From Homarus americanus (lineage: Eukaryota; Arthropoda; Malacostraca; Decapoda; Nephropidae), in the NCBI RefSeq assembly GCF_018991925.1, contig NW_024727893.1:1-64000 (forward strand): a stretch of DNA of 64,000 nucleotides, given 5' to 3'. Shown in pieces: positions 45,892 to 55,778 of the stretch. The position numbers and the translations under genes were made by a program. The notes beneath the pieces were generated by a model. It saw only the letters and a list, made by a program, of their open reading frames with translations. It was not told the origin of the DNA and did not search any database. The first letter of the stretch is position 1; each line of letters opens with the position of its first letter.

Positions 45892-47164
45892 GACCAGGGG
45901 AGCCAAGCCAATCCGACAGCGTCCCTACCGTCTTAATGCCTTCAAGCGGGAGTGTGTGCGAGCCGAGGTACAGCGTCTTCAAGAGCTAGGCCTCGTCGAA
46001 CCCAGCATCAGTCCATGGGCATCCCCTGTTGTTCTAGTTCCAAAGCCGAATGGGTCAATGCGGCTGTGTGTGGATTATCGCAAGGTGAATGCTGTCACTG
46101 AACCCGATGGTTATCCCTTGCCACGCATCGACGACGTGATCGACGATCTTGGACAGGCAAGGTACGTGACCAAGTTGGATCTCCTCCAGGGCTACTACCA
46201 GATAAGACTGACTGAACGCTCCAGGGCCATCTCTGCTTTTGTCACTCCTGAGGGGTTGTACCAATTCACAGTCCTTCCGTTTGGTATGCGGAACGCCCCT
46301 GCAACCTTTCAACGCCTCATGAATTTCATCACGTCTGGTCTGGAAGGTGTCCACTGTTACCTAGACGACCTCATCGTCTTCAGCAGTTCCTGGGAAGATC
46401 ACATGAGTCGTCTACAAGCCCTCTTCTCCGTACTGGCTGCAAGCAAGCTGACGGTGAACCTCGTCAAAACTGAGTTCGGCCATGCCCACGTCACTTTCTT
46501 GGGGCATGTGGTCGGACAAGGGGAAGTCCAGCCTATAGCAGCCAAAATTGAGGCAATTCAACAGTATCCAGTGCCAGGCGATAAGAAGAGTGTGATGAGG
46601 TTGCTGGGTATGGCAGGGTACTACCGCCGTTTTTGTCCAAACTTCTCCTCCGTTGTCTCTCCCATGACTGACCTGCTGAGTGGCAAGAAAACCTTCAAGT
46701 GGACTACGGCTTGCCAGGAATCTTTTGAGAATCTTAAATCCCTGCTGGCAAATGCTCCTGTACTACTTGCACCTGACCTCCAGAAACAGTTCACTCTCCA
46801 TGTCGACGGCAGTGAAATTAGCGCCGGTGCTGTGCTTCTGCAAGAGGGTGAGAGTGATCAAGTGCTTCATCCGCTGTGCTATTTTTCTAGAAAATTTAAC
46901 AAATATCAAAGAAACTATGCCACCATTGAAAAGGAGGCTTTATCACTGATCATGGCACTAGAAAACTTCAAAGTATATATTGGCAGCACTGCTTATCCCA
47001 TTCAAGTGTTCACTGATCATAACCCACTTACTTTTGTTGACAAGATGAAACATACCAACCAAAGACTTTTGAGGTGGGCTCTATCACTTCAGCCCTATAA
47101 CTTGAACATTTCCCATATCCGTGGAAAAGAGAACGTGTTGGCTGATGCACTTTCTCGAGTCTGA
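45845..47164 (+). CDS. Gypsy reverse transcriptase and RNase H
   Basis: 439 codons. Real homology starts at about codon 16 (ETRGAKPIRQRPYRL), exactly where the preceding frame ends, so the first codons are probably an overlap and not a start. Reverse transcriptase motifs: SPWASPVVLVPKP, LCVDYRKVN, KLDLLQGYYQI (first catalytic Asp), FTVLPFGMRNAPATFQ and CYLDDLIVFS (catalytic pair at 174-175), then the connection TFLGHVV and GYYRRFCPNF. RNase H: HVDGSE (Asp 321), EKEALSLI (Glu near 364), FTDHNPL (Asp 391) and HIRGKENVLADALSRV at the end. All catalytic residues are present and there is no internal stop, so this copy is young or under recent constraint. Confidence 0.85.
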   Translation: MVITHSLVQCWSMTFETRGAKPIRQRPYRLNAFKRECVRAEVQRLQELGLVEPSISPWASPVVLVPKPNGSMRLCVDYRKVNAVTEPDGYPLPRIDDVIDDLGQARYVTKLDLLQGYYQIRLTERSRAISAFVTPEGLYQFTVLPFGMRNAPATFQRLMNFITSGLEGVHCYLDDLIVFSSSWEDHMSRLQALFSVLAASKLTVNLVKTEFGHAHVTFLGHVVGQGEVQPIAAKIEAIQQYPVPGDKKSVMRLLGMAGYYRRFCPNFSSVVSPMTDLLSGKKTFKWTTACQESFENLKSLLANAPVLLAPDLQKQFTLHVDGSEISAGAVLLQEGESDQVLHPLCYFSRKFNKYQRNYATIEKEALSLIMALENFKVYIGSTAYPIQVFTDHNPLTFVDKMKHTNQRLLRWALSLQPYNLNISHIRGKENVLADALSRV

Positions 47165-47221
47165 TTATTTAGAAACTATGTCTATATGCAAATTATTTTT
47201 TGTTATATTGTCATTGAGTAC

Positions 47222-47235
47222 TTTTTTGGGGGAGG
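47222..47235 (+). promoter_or_regulatory. Polypurine tract of the Gypsy element
   Basis: TTTTTTGGGGGAGG stands directly before the LTR start TGTCACG at 47236, and 58 bp after the end of the RNase H frame. In LTR elements this tract primes plus-strand DNA synthesis. Confidence 0.7.
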
Positions 47236-48077
47236 TGTCACGTGCCTGTGGCGCTCGGGAACTCGCATAGAGTGAGGCATATGTTCACGCCTACATTTCA
47301 TACAAGCTATTAATAAATTGTTAATTGTACTTATTATATTATTATTGTTCTTAGTTACTTAGGTTAATTGTATATTTATGTATGTTATTTATATGCATCA
47401 TTGTCTTACTCTGTTAAGTCAACTCAAGAGTAATATTAATTAATTATATAAAATATCTAGCAAATGTTCTAGATCACGTGATATGAGACGCGCTGCTCAG
47501 CGTGCCCACGCTTCCGCAGTAGCGAAAAACCGTGGCATAGGGTAGACGTGTCCATTCGTTCTCTAGCCTTGACCCCTTGTCTAGTGCCTTGTCCAGTCCT
47601 CTGCAATGCCCTAGGGGTATCAGGTATTAGTGACACGTTTAGTTAGGCCTAGGAAGGGATCCTGGTGGTAAGGAATTTCCTGTTTGGTAGGAAATAATCA
47701 TTTTGTAGTGATTGTTGTATATATATATTTCGTATGTCTGTGTAATATAGTAATGTTAAGTAATATTTCTTTGGTCTAACTCCTTAACGGTGTATTTTCG
47801 CCCTTCCGGCATCACTCTTATTTTATTATACAATTACTTATTCCCTTAAATTCATGTTTGCTAATCATTACTCCCTTTAGAACATAAATTGAATTAATTA
47901 ATTATCTTCCCTTTTGTGATTCACTTATTTCAACTGTTCTTACTTATTCAAGTACATTTAGTTGAGTAGGTTTTTGGTGAGGATAATTATTGCCGTGTTC
48001 CCTATTTGTACCTTTATTTGTTAATAACTTGGGGTAGGATTCACTCCCCAAGTATAAAGGGTAGTGGGATCGCGACA
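47236..48077 (+). mobile_element. 3' LTR of the Gypsy element (proposed bounds)
   Basis: Starts TGTCACGTG after the polypurine tract. The end is placed at GATCGCGACA (48077), which gives TG...CA ends with TGTC/GACA as an inverted terminal repeat, and beyond which CR1-like LINE sequence begins. AATAAA occurs at about 47311-47316 and a TATATATAT stretch near 47717. No second LTR is available in the window to confirm the right border. Confidence 0.55.
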
Positions 48078-48081
48078 TATA

Positions 48082-49026
48082 TCCATTCTGTAATACGGTG
48101 ACCAGAACTGAACTGCGTAATCCAGGTGTGGTCTCACAAGAGCAAGATACAGTTTTTGGATGACCTCGCTAGTCTTGTAACTAACACTCCTTTGTATGAA
48201 CCCAAGTACTTTATTAGCCTTGTTACGAGCAAAAACACATTGTTTACTTGGCTTAAGGTTCCTACTTATCATTACTCCTAAATCTCTCTCGCAGTCGGAT
48301 TTCTCTATGGCATCGTTGTTCATCTGGTATCTGGTTTCCCTGTTTACATCTCCTATACTGAGTACTTTACATTTGTCGATGTTGAATTTCATCTGCCATT
48401 TTTCAGACCATTCGAAAAATTTGTTTAGATCTTCCTGTAGTTTTGCTGAGTCCTCGTCAGATTTGATAACACGTCCTATTTTAGTGGCATCAGCAAATTT
48501 ACTTATGTTGCTGTCTATGCCGATATCTATGTCGTTTATGTATATAATAAATAATAATGGTCCAAGTACTGAGCCTTGTGACGTTGCTCCAATGGGACTT
48601 AGTGCCGTTAATGCTCACTCACTGTTTCCTGTCCTGTAACCACGCCCTAATCCATTTAAGGATGTCACCTTTGATCCCATGAGCTTCTACCTTTCTAATT
48701 AGTCTTTCGTGGGGGACTCTGTCGAAGGCTTTGCTAAAGTCGAGATATACCACATCATAATTGTGCCCCTCGTCCGCCGATTCGAAAGCTGATGAAAAGA
48801 ATGTTAATAGATTAGTTAGGCAAGAACGTCCGCTTGTGAAGCCATGCTGGGAATCATTGATCAATCGGTGCTTCTCCAGGTGATTTCGAATAGAGTTTGA
48901 AATGATTGCTTCCAGTAATTTGCCTACTATTGATGTTAGACTGATTGGGCTGTAGTTAGAGGATAGTGATCTATCCCCCTTCTTGAAAATCGGTATTACA
49001 TTCGCTATCCTCCAGGATTCTGGTGC
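48082..49026 (-). pseudogene. CR1-like LINE, copy 2: reverse transcriptase fragment
   Basis: Closely similar to 18856-20240. Upstream portion (49029-48619): SWRIANVIPIFKKGDRSLSS, GKLLEAIIS, QHGFTSGRSC, YLDFSKAFDRVPHERL and WIRAWLQD. Downstream portion (48392-48021): MKFNIDKCKVLSIGDVNRET, RDLGVMIS and YLALVRPHLDYA. A deletion of about 15 bp near 48578 removes most of the GVPQGSVLG motif compared with copy 1, and it shifts or destroys this essential region. Sequence toward the LINE 3' end is lost at 48082, where the Gypsy LTR ends. Confidence 0.85.
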
Positions 49027-49264
49027 CAATATATTTGTTTGTAGAACGTTTTTGGTATGAGTACGTAAGTCTGTGTGTACGGTATGGAGTCTTTAGTTAT
49101 GAGGTGAAAGAAGATTATTAGGGGTTGAAGGAAAAGTGGTGAAACTGAAATACAGTAGGAGTAGAAAGAATCTGGGCTCAACCAGATCGCTTCATCTTTC
49201 CTATTGGTGTTTTATCTTTGTTCTGCTCCCTTGGGTCGTCAGACCTTTGTATTAATATTGGTTT

Positions 49265-50040
49265 ATTTATATAATGCTGCTTATTATTATTATTTTATTA
49301 TTGTTGGAGTTAGTGAGCCCGCCCAGGTCCTTGTGTAACTGGGAGGGTAGTCACATTTTTTTTTCTGAGGTGTTAGTTAAGTGTTAGTTGTGTTAGTCTA
49401 AAGGTACACTGTATGGAGAGGCCTGCCAGGTTCTTAGTGGAGCTGGTAGGTCACTCTCATCTTTTATTTTCTCTATTAATGTTTTATGTGTATATGTGTA
49501 TATTGGGGCAGGAGGTGGTTCAATTACTTCTTCCTGGCTGATGTAGCTGGGAGGGTAATCACATTATTATTATTATTTTTTTTCCGATGGAGTTAGTGAG
49601 CCCTCCCAGGTCCTTGTGTAGCTGGGAGGGTAGTCACATTTTTTTTTTTTTGCTAAGATGTTAGTTAAATGTTAAATGTTAGTTATGTTAGTCTAAACTT
49701 GCAGGGGTCACCAAACTTTTTTCACAGTGGGCCGGATAACTGAAAGAATGACGAGCGCGGGCCGCATAATCATTCTGTTCAATACTTGCAAGCCAGAACG
49801 AAAGCTCTGGTAACGTCAGAGCGTAGGCGGAGCTACCACGAGCCGGAGAAGGACTTGGGATCCGGCCCGCGGGCCGTAGTTTGGTGACCCCAGGTCTAAA
49901 GGTACACTGTATGGAGAGGCCTGCCAGGTTCTTAGTGGAGCTGGTAGGTCACGCTCACCTTTTATTCTCTCTATTAATGTTTTATGTGTATATTGGGGCA
50001 AGAGATGGTTCAATTACTTTCTTCCTGGCTGATTTAAACC
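49265..50040 (-). repeat. Tandem duplication in the 3' UTR of the Jockey-like LINE
   Basis: Two units (about 49265-49565 and 49566-50035) share GGAGTTAGTGAGCCC, CCCAGGTCCTTGTGTA, CTGGGAGGGTAGTCAC, a T-run, GTTAGTCTAAA, then GGTACACTGTATGGAGAGGC and TTCTTAGTGGAGCTGGTAGG. The second unit is longer because of the MITE at 49702-49893. They lie downstream (minus strand) of the LINE stop codon. Confidence 0.8.
49702..49893. mobile_element. hAT-like MITE (192 bp) inside the second 3' UTR unit
   Basis: The left end CAGGGGTCACCAAACTTTTT faces a right end whose complement is CTGGGGTCACCAAACTACGG. Flanks GTCTAAAC (49691-49698) and GTCTAAAG (49894-49901) nearly match, as an 8-bp target duplication would. 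The other 3' UTR unit is the empty site (GTCTAAAGGTAC at about 49396). The inside holds GGGCCGG and CCGGCCCGCGGGCC complementary stretches. Confidence 0.75.
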
Positions 50041-50086
50041 AACTGTGTTCTTGGAATTCTTCGTTGTCTATATTATTTATCCAGTT

Positions 50087-50800
50087 TTAATATGTTTCTG
50101 TGTTAAGTTCAGTCACTTTTTTCCAAATATTTGCAGCTTTGTTGTGTATATCTACATTGATTGCTAAGAGGTTTGCTCTCTTGTGTAGCTGTTCATTATT
50201 GATGTGGTCTGTATATTTTATGTTATATATAAATCTGAGGGCTATATTTTGTACTGTTTGTAACCTTTTAATGCTCGTTTTACTAAGGGTGTTCAATGGG
50301 ATGGGTGGGTAGTCCATAATTGATTTGACAAGGGCAACATAAATCTTTCTTTTGTTATTAATGCTAAGGTTCTTAAAGCGTTTTATTTTTGATAATCTTA
50401 TTCTTGCCTGTCGTTCTTTATCTTTTAAGTATGTTATATATCCCCTTTTTGTTAGTTTTAGTCCAAGCATCCTGTCTTCAATGTCGTATGGGTATAGTTC
50501 CTGGTCGACTATTATTGGACTTGTTTTGATCTTGGCTATTGGTATTATCTTGAATTTGTTCTTATTTGTCCTGATTTTCCATTTTTTCTCAAAATTATTT
50601 ATATTTTTTATCGCTCTTACCGTGTAGAGTGCCATAAATTGGGTTGATTTTCCTGGGTATGATACTATTTGAGAAATATCATCAGCAAACATTACATATT
50701 CGCTAAAGAGGGTAGGTTGAGGTGTGTCTGAGGTATAAATTGTATATAGTGTTGGAGAAAGGCATCCTCCTTGAGGTGCTCCACTCTCAAGATTAAACAT
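50087..50800 (-). pseudogene. LINE ORF2, reverse transcriptase C-terminal half
   Basis: Starts at the second copy of the target duplication (MFN) and goes on LESGAPQGGCLSPTLY, then MFADDISQ with the catalytic pair in the FADD box, LGLKLTKRG and YVALVKSIMDY, the thumb/C-terminal part. Ends at the stop near 50087. Taken together with 53837-55030 it completes the polymerase, and no base is lost at the junction apart from the duplication. Confidence 0.8.
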
Positions 50801-50920
50801 TAGGGTGTGTCATAGGAGAGAAGATCAGCTAAAACTAATGGCCCATCACTTTTTTGGTAGATTTTAGTGGTTATAAACAGAAAATAATTTCAGTTTCAAT
50901 ATTTTGCAACCTTTTGCTAG

Positions 50921-51052
50921 GTAAATTTTAGCGTGAAATTTATCGAAAATCTAACGTACAGCTGCATTAGTGCATTACAATTAAATAGTGAACATTGCTT
51001 TCTGACTTCATTCTTTCACAACCCAACTAACAATATTTTTTTTCTGTTTCAG
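50921..51052 (+). other. Predicted 5' UTR intron of copy 2
   Basis: Donor GTAAAT at 50921 (CTAG/GTAAAT) and acceptor TTTCTGTTTCAG ending at 51052, 34 bp before the ATG at 51087. The layout parallels 9482-9648 in copy 1. Confidence 0.4.
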
Positions 51053-51086
51053 ATTCTGATGCATTTATAAGTTGATAATATTTGCG

Positions 51087-53491
51087 ATGGCTGCTTGTGT
51101 CAGGACGAGGAACCAAAAATCCAGCCATCTCAGTCACTATCTTGGGTCTGGGAGAGAGCTCCTGAAGTCGGAGTTGCCTACATTGAGATATGCTTTGAGA
51201 TACGGTGTTTTATTCAGGCAAATCAGTGAAAAGAACCAAAGAACTTACACAAACAAAGACATTGCCAGTGATATGACCAAAGCTGTCTTGGCACAGTACA
51301 CTGTGGCTAACGCTCAGTTCAAGCCTCCAGTCATAACAAGTCAGAAGAAGATTAGTGAGAGACTGCTAGCCAGTTGGGAAAAGGCAAGAGATATCTCTCT
51401 TGGGAGAGGAAAACTTGCAGTTAAGGACAGCTTTGCCAAGCAACTGGACCAGTTATTTGACATAATTACTTGCAAGTGCCCAATTGTTCTCTGTCCTGAG
51501 TTTGGATGCGATCGTGACTGTAAATCCGAGGCCCACATCTCCTGTATTTGCAAGCGTGAACTGAAGATTCCTGTGATCGAACTGGCATTTGTCAAAGCAC
51601 AGAGAGAGAAGACTGGCAGTATAGGGGCTCTCATGATTTCTAGCCAAGATATTCCGGAGTCCAAGAGACAGGAGGCTGCCACAGAGAGACAGAAGAGGAG
51701 AAGAGTTGCCGAGGAAAAGAGACTTGAGAAGGCCCAGGGTGAGGTAAAAAAGGCCGATGATTGGAGTCAAGCTGATTCAGAGTTTAATGACTTCCCCATG
51801 GCTGATCCGAGTGCTGACCAGGAGAATGGTGACTTTGTCCCTAACCCAGAAAATAATGATCCCAAACCTTCCAGGCATAAGATTCGAAATAGGAAAGATA
51901 TCCCGAGCATAGCTCTGGCCAGCATGCGACACCACACTGGTCTCAGAGAAACTGCAGAGATAGCAACAGCTGCCTGGATTGACGGTGGTTTGATAACACC
52001 TGATGATGTTCACCTGGTGATAGATCATAACAAAGTAAGGAGAGCTCAGGAGAAACTTGTCAGTAACCTAGAAGAGGAGTTTGATAAGGGGATAAGAGAA
52101 AATGGAATCAATTGTTTGTTCTTTGATGGGAGAAGGGATGACACTAAAGTGTTCATGAAAGTTGGAGATTCTGACAAGTTGTTCCCTGCCATGGTGAAGG
52201 AGGAACACTACTCCTGCTGCAGTGAACCAGGAGGGAAGTATTTGTGGCATTTCACTCCAGAGAAAGATGACATCAGGAAACCAGCTGAGATAGTGGCAGA
52301 TAACATTGTGAACTGGCTCAGAGAGAGGAACGTAGACCAGACCCTGCAGGCCATTGGAGGGGACAGCACCAACACGAACACAGGGTGGCAAGGGGGGTCA
52401 TACAGTGGATAGAGCGGAAGATTGGGAGGAAGCTGGTCTGGATTGTTTGTGACCTCCACACCAACGAGTTGCCACTCAGACATCTGATCCAGGAGCTGGA
52501 TGGCAAGACTCTTTCAAACAACAGATGGTCTGGTCCTCTTGGCAAGATGCTGGACTCTGCCACTGAGTTAGAAATAAATCCGAGATTTGAAAAAATCACA
52601 GTTGGCCCTCCACTCGTTGAGCTTGCACATACTGTCATTGACGACCTGAGTACTGACCAGTACTATGGTTACATGATTTGCAGTGCCATCAAAACTGGGG
52701 TCATGCCTGATAGACTTGCTTACCTGCAGATAGGTCCATTCTCACATTCTAGGTGGCTCACAACGGCTCTCAAGTTCTGCAGAATTTGGGTCGCTCATCA
52801 TAAACTGAAAGGGAACCAGCTTCACAACCTGAGACTTATTGTCCAATTCATCGTGAGTGTCTACTTGCCAAATTGGTTCAACACCAAGGTCAAGTCATCG
52901 TTCTCCGAAGGTCCGAGGCATGTTCTCTTCCAGCTTGAGCTCCTGAGGAGTCAGCCAAGGAAGGTTGTTCAGATTGTGGAGCAGACTGTGAGGAGATCTT
53001 CCTGGTATGCTCATCCCGAGGCAGTTCTGCAGACAATGCTCTGCAGTAAGGATGAGGAGGAGAGAAGAGTGGCAGTCAAAAAGATCTTGGATATGAGACT
53101 TATGAGAGGATCTGGGCATGACGAATCAGTTGGTGATGATTCCTTCAGGTTCAGGAAGACTCCTGAAGTCAATCTAGGTGCCAAGACCCTCACTGATCTC
53201 ATAGATCTGGATAACATCCAGGCTGGCAGTGAGCCCCTTCTTACCTGCAGCCTCACCAATGTTCAAGTCAGAGCTTTCCTGGACAACCCCATGCATGTCC
53301 CTGCCTGGCCCTCGCACACCCAGAGTATAGAGCGTTGTGTACAGCAAGTGAGCGAGGCCAGCAGTCACGTGTACAGCCAGGAGAGGAGGGAAGGCTACAT
53401 CCGAGCTCAGGTGGTCAGCAGGGAGGTGATGAGTAGAAACAGAAGCAAGAAAGACATGTTCTCTATGGTGTGCAGCAACACCGGGTCGTAG
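51087..53491 (+). pseudogene. Transposase-like protein of copy 2, single-base frameshift in a G-run
   Basis: The frame from ATG 51087 (open from 51072) runs to 52412, the rest lies in 52385-53491. The switch falls in the six-G run at 52392-52397, in the middle of GGDSTNTNTGWQGG; one G fewer than needed explains it, so a sequencing or assembly error is possible. Conserved with copy 1: the cysteine cluster (CKC, C, C, C, CIC), LFFDGRRDDTKV, GGDST, CDLHTNELPLRHLIQELDG, SRWLTTALKFCRIW, and the end SHTQSIERCVQQVSEASSHVYSQERREGYIRAQ. Start choice follows alignment with copy 1 and the upstream splice acceptor. If the G-run is an error, the protein is full length (about 801 residues). Confidence 0.75.
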
Positions 53492-53836
53492 TAGTAAAAC
53501 CGGTTTTTGTATTTGATGATTTTGTTTTCTAAAGGAATATTAAATTTAATAAATGTGTCAAGATCATTCGTTTCACTATTCTGGATCATTTTCATCCTAA
53601 TAAATTAACCTGATACATTTACTTTACTTTAAATAAGCTATTTAGTGGTGTTGGTAAAAGGGTGGGAATACTGAATTTTCATAAGATTTCAAGTTAAAAT
53701 TTACCTAGCAAAAAATAAAAACTTTTCAAATCTGAAGATATCACATGATTCTGCACATAGAACTACATCATTAATACCATGGGCCGATTTTTCAAACTCA
53801 AAAAAAAAAAAATTCGCCTCCGTATGACACACCCTA

Positions 53837-55030
53837 TTAAACATAGTTCCCATAAAGTTTCCAATTTGAATTTGTGCTCTCCTATCATCTAAATAGTTAC
53901 ACAATATTCTTAGCAAGTATTCGTTAAGTCCCAGTTTTAATATTTTATATTTTAAGCCTAAATGCCAAACTTTATCAAAAGCCTTAGAAACGTCCCTTAA
54001 AATTATATTGATCTGGTTACCCTTGCTTTTTTCTATTGCAATTATTTCCGTTATTATAGCTATTGCAGTTAGGGTATTTCTATTGGGCATAAATCCATGT
54101 TGTCTATTGTTGGTTTTCCCATGTTGTGTTAAAAAGGTTATAAGTCTTGAATTTAAAAATTTTTCCAATAGTTTCCCGGTAATTTCTAATAAAGATATTG
54201 GCCTGTAGTTTAATATTTCCTTATTGTCCTTACCCACCTTGGGAATAAATATCATTTTAGCATATTTTAGTTTGTCTGGAAAGTAACCAGTTATTAAGCA
54301 TGCGTTATAAATGTTTAATAGTGTTTTTAAGATGTTTTCAGGTAGATTCATGATCATATTTCGTGTAATACCTGTGAGCCCAGGGGCTTTTTCCTTAAAC
54401 TTCCTCAGACAGTGCATCATTTCTCCCATGGTTATTATTTGATTATTAGGTAATAAGTTATAGTCTATATATTGCTTTGGGGTGATTCTATGTATATGTC
54501 TTCCCATTTCGTCTTCTATCCTTTCTTCGTGTTCACTATCAAAATCTTCATTTTCCTCATCTGATATTTTAAAAACTTTTACCCATTCCCTTTTGAATGC
54601 TGACTCTTGTTCATTTTCCTCGTGCAGTTTTGTTCCATTTTGGTCTTTAATGTATGGTGTTTTTTGCTTGTTGTGCCCCATCATCTTGTTTATGGAAGTC
54701 CAAAATGTTTTTGTGTCTTTAGTCATGTCAGCCGCCATTATAATATCATTCCATTTTTTATTGTTTCCTTCCTTACATGCGTCTCTTAATTTTATCTGTA
54801 GTGCTGTCTGTGTCGTATATAGCCACCTGTTACTGCCGTGTCTTTCCATATACCTGTTTATTTCATTGTAATGGGTTTGGATTAATTTAACTTCTTCTGG
54901 TAGTCTGTTGTTGGGTAATGTTCTAAAGTGTGAAGTAGGAGTGTGTTTGGTTATAGATGTTTTTATTGCTGAGTGCAGTCTGTCCATTTCTGAGTCTATA
55001 TCTTCTGTTGTTTTCCCTTGTAGGTTAATC
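53837..55030 (-). pseudogene. LINE ORF2, reverse transcriptase N-terminal half
   Basis: Frame with codons starting at 54987. Contains the pre-RT region (HFRTLPNNRLPEEV), APGLTGITRNMI, AKMIFIPKVGKDNKEILNYR with PISLLEITGKLLEK, NNRQHGFMPNRNT and IILRDVSKAFDKVWH, where the catalytic Asp is in RDVSKAFD. It reads to MGTMFN at 53844-53836, where the transposon begins. The extra codons to 53701 belong to the transposon end. Confidence 0.8.
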
Positions 55031-55778
55031 GAGTGGTGATTACTAAGTCGTCTTTGAAGCTATCCCAGTCTGTTTTACTCATTTTCAGTCTCTTTTTTAT
55101 TGGTATCTGTATGGGGCTTGTTGACAGTGTTAGTATAATTGGCAGATGGTCACTGCCTGTAAGAGGTCCCTGTATTATATGGTAATTGAAAAAGGCTTTG
55201 TTGTTGGTAAAAATTTTGTCTGGTGTCGATTGTGTATTGTGATTTCTCCAGGTTGGAAAGTTAGGACCCAGATGATTGATTTTCCCTAAATTTATTAATT
55301 GATTAAGGGCGTTTCCCACGACGTTATTATTTGTATTGTCAAAAATCCTATGTCTGGCGTTAAAGTCTCCTAAGATGTACATCGGATGACTATTGTTAGC
55401 CAATTTTAATAGGTCTTCTATAGGTAAGTAGGGTCGTCTCGGTGGGAGATAAGTAGTAGCAATAATTACGTCTCCTTGAGTTGTATTTATTTTTATTGCT
55501 AGAAATTCATCCTGGAAGTCATCAATTAGTTTAAATTTTAAGTTTCTTTTAACCGCTATCGCTACTCCGTCATTTTTCTCGCCCGATTTATTTCTTTGGT
55601 TTACATAATAGTTAAAGAGTTTTATGTTGTTGTTTTCTGTCTCACCGTGACCGTTTATTAGTATAATGTCAGGGTCAATTTCTTGATATATATTACTTAG
55701 GTTAATTCTCTCGGTCTTCCAGTTTCTTACGTTGTGTTGTATTATTCTTAAAGTTCTTACTGTTTGTCTATTGTCCAT
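54996..55778 (-). CDS. LINE ORF2, AP endonuclease part
   Basis: 260 codons starting MDNRQTVRTLRIIQHNVRNW. The catalytic-site motifs of APE-type endonucleases are visible: IIQHNVRNW (Asn), the place of the usual E (GHGETE), TYLPPRRP, LGDFNARH and GSDHLPI (final Asp-His). The ATG overlaps the ORF1 stop as TAATG (55780-55776), which suggests termination-reinitiation. The frame stops at 54996; similarity passes to the frame of 54987-53701 near 55000-55030 (KTTEDIDSEMDRL), so one indel separates endonuclease and polymerase. Confidence 0.8.
   Translation of the reverse strand: MDNRQTVRTLRIIQHNVRNWKTERINLSNIYQEIDPDIILINGHGETENNNIKLFNYYVNQRNKSGEKNDGVAIAVKRNLKFKLIDDFQDEFLAIKINTTQGDVIIATTYLPPRRPYLPIEDLLKLANNSHPMYILGDFNARHRIFDNTNNNVVGNALNQLINLGKINHLGPNFPTWRNHNTQSTPDKIFTNNKAFFNYHIIQGPLTGSDHLPIILTLSTSPIQIPIKKRLKMSKTDWDSFKDDLVITTRLTYKGKQQKI

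Larger units (their letters stand above)
43474..48077 (+). mobile_element. Ty3/Gypsy element with integrase before reverse transcriptase (Gmr1-like), 5' truncated
   Basis: Order along the plus strand: CCHC zinc knuckle, aspartic protease, integrase, reverse transcriptase, RNase H, polypurine tract and a 3' LTR. Most Gypsy elements have integrase last; the integrase-first order is known for the Gmr1 group of Gypsy elements found in animals. The 5' LTR and most of gag are absent: sequence starts at the inverted repeat boundary at 43474. The right LTR end at about 48077 is followed directly by the CR1-like LINE, so the element seems to have landed in or beside that LINE. One frame change (CTT TGA at 45886-45891) divides the polyprotein. 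Confidence 0.85.
50801..53836 (+). mobile_element. hAT-like DNA transposon, copy 2 (3036 bp), in the Jockey-like LINE
   Basis: Inverted ends TAGGGTGTGTCATA at 50801-50814 and complement at 53823-53836 (14 of 14). TTAAACAT stands on both sides (50793-50800 and 53837-53844), an exact 8-bp target duplication. GGCCCAT recurs about 40-60 bp inside both ends. Host LINE sequence resumes in frame beyond. The element carries a transposase-like gene (51087-53491, one frameshift) and an AATAAA at 53548-53553. It shares TIR core and protein with 8437-12274 but is clearly diverged, so the family has more than one lineage in this genome. Confidence 0.9.

Noticed and set aside
50087..50800. Separate small gene with an own start at 50800
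   Set aside because: The apparent Met comes from the target duplication; the frame is the continuation of the LINE polymerase interrupted by the transposon.
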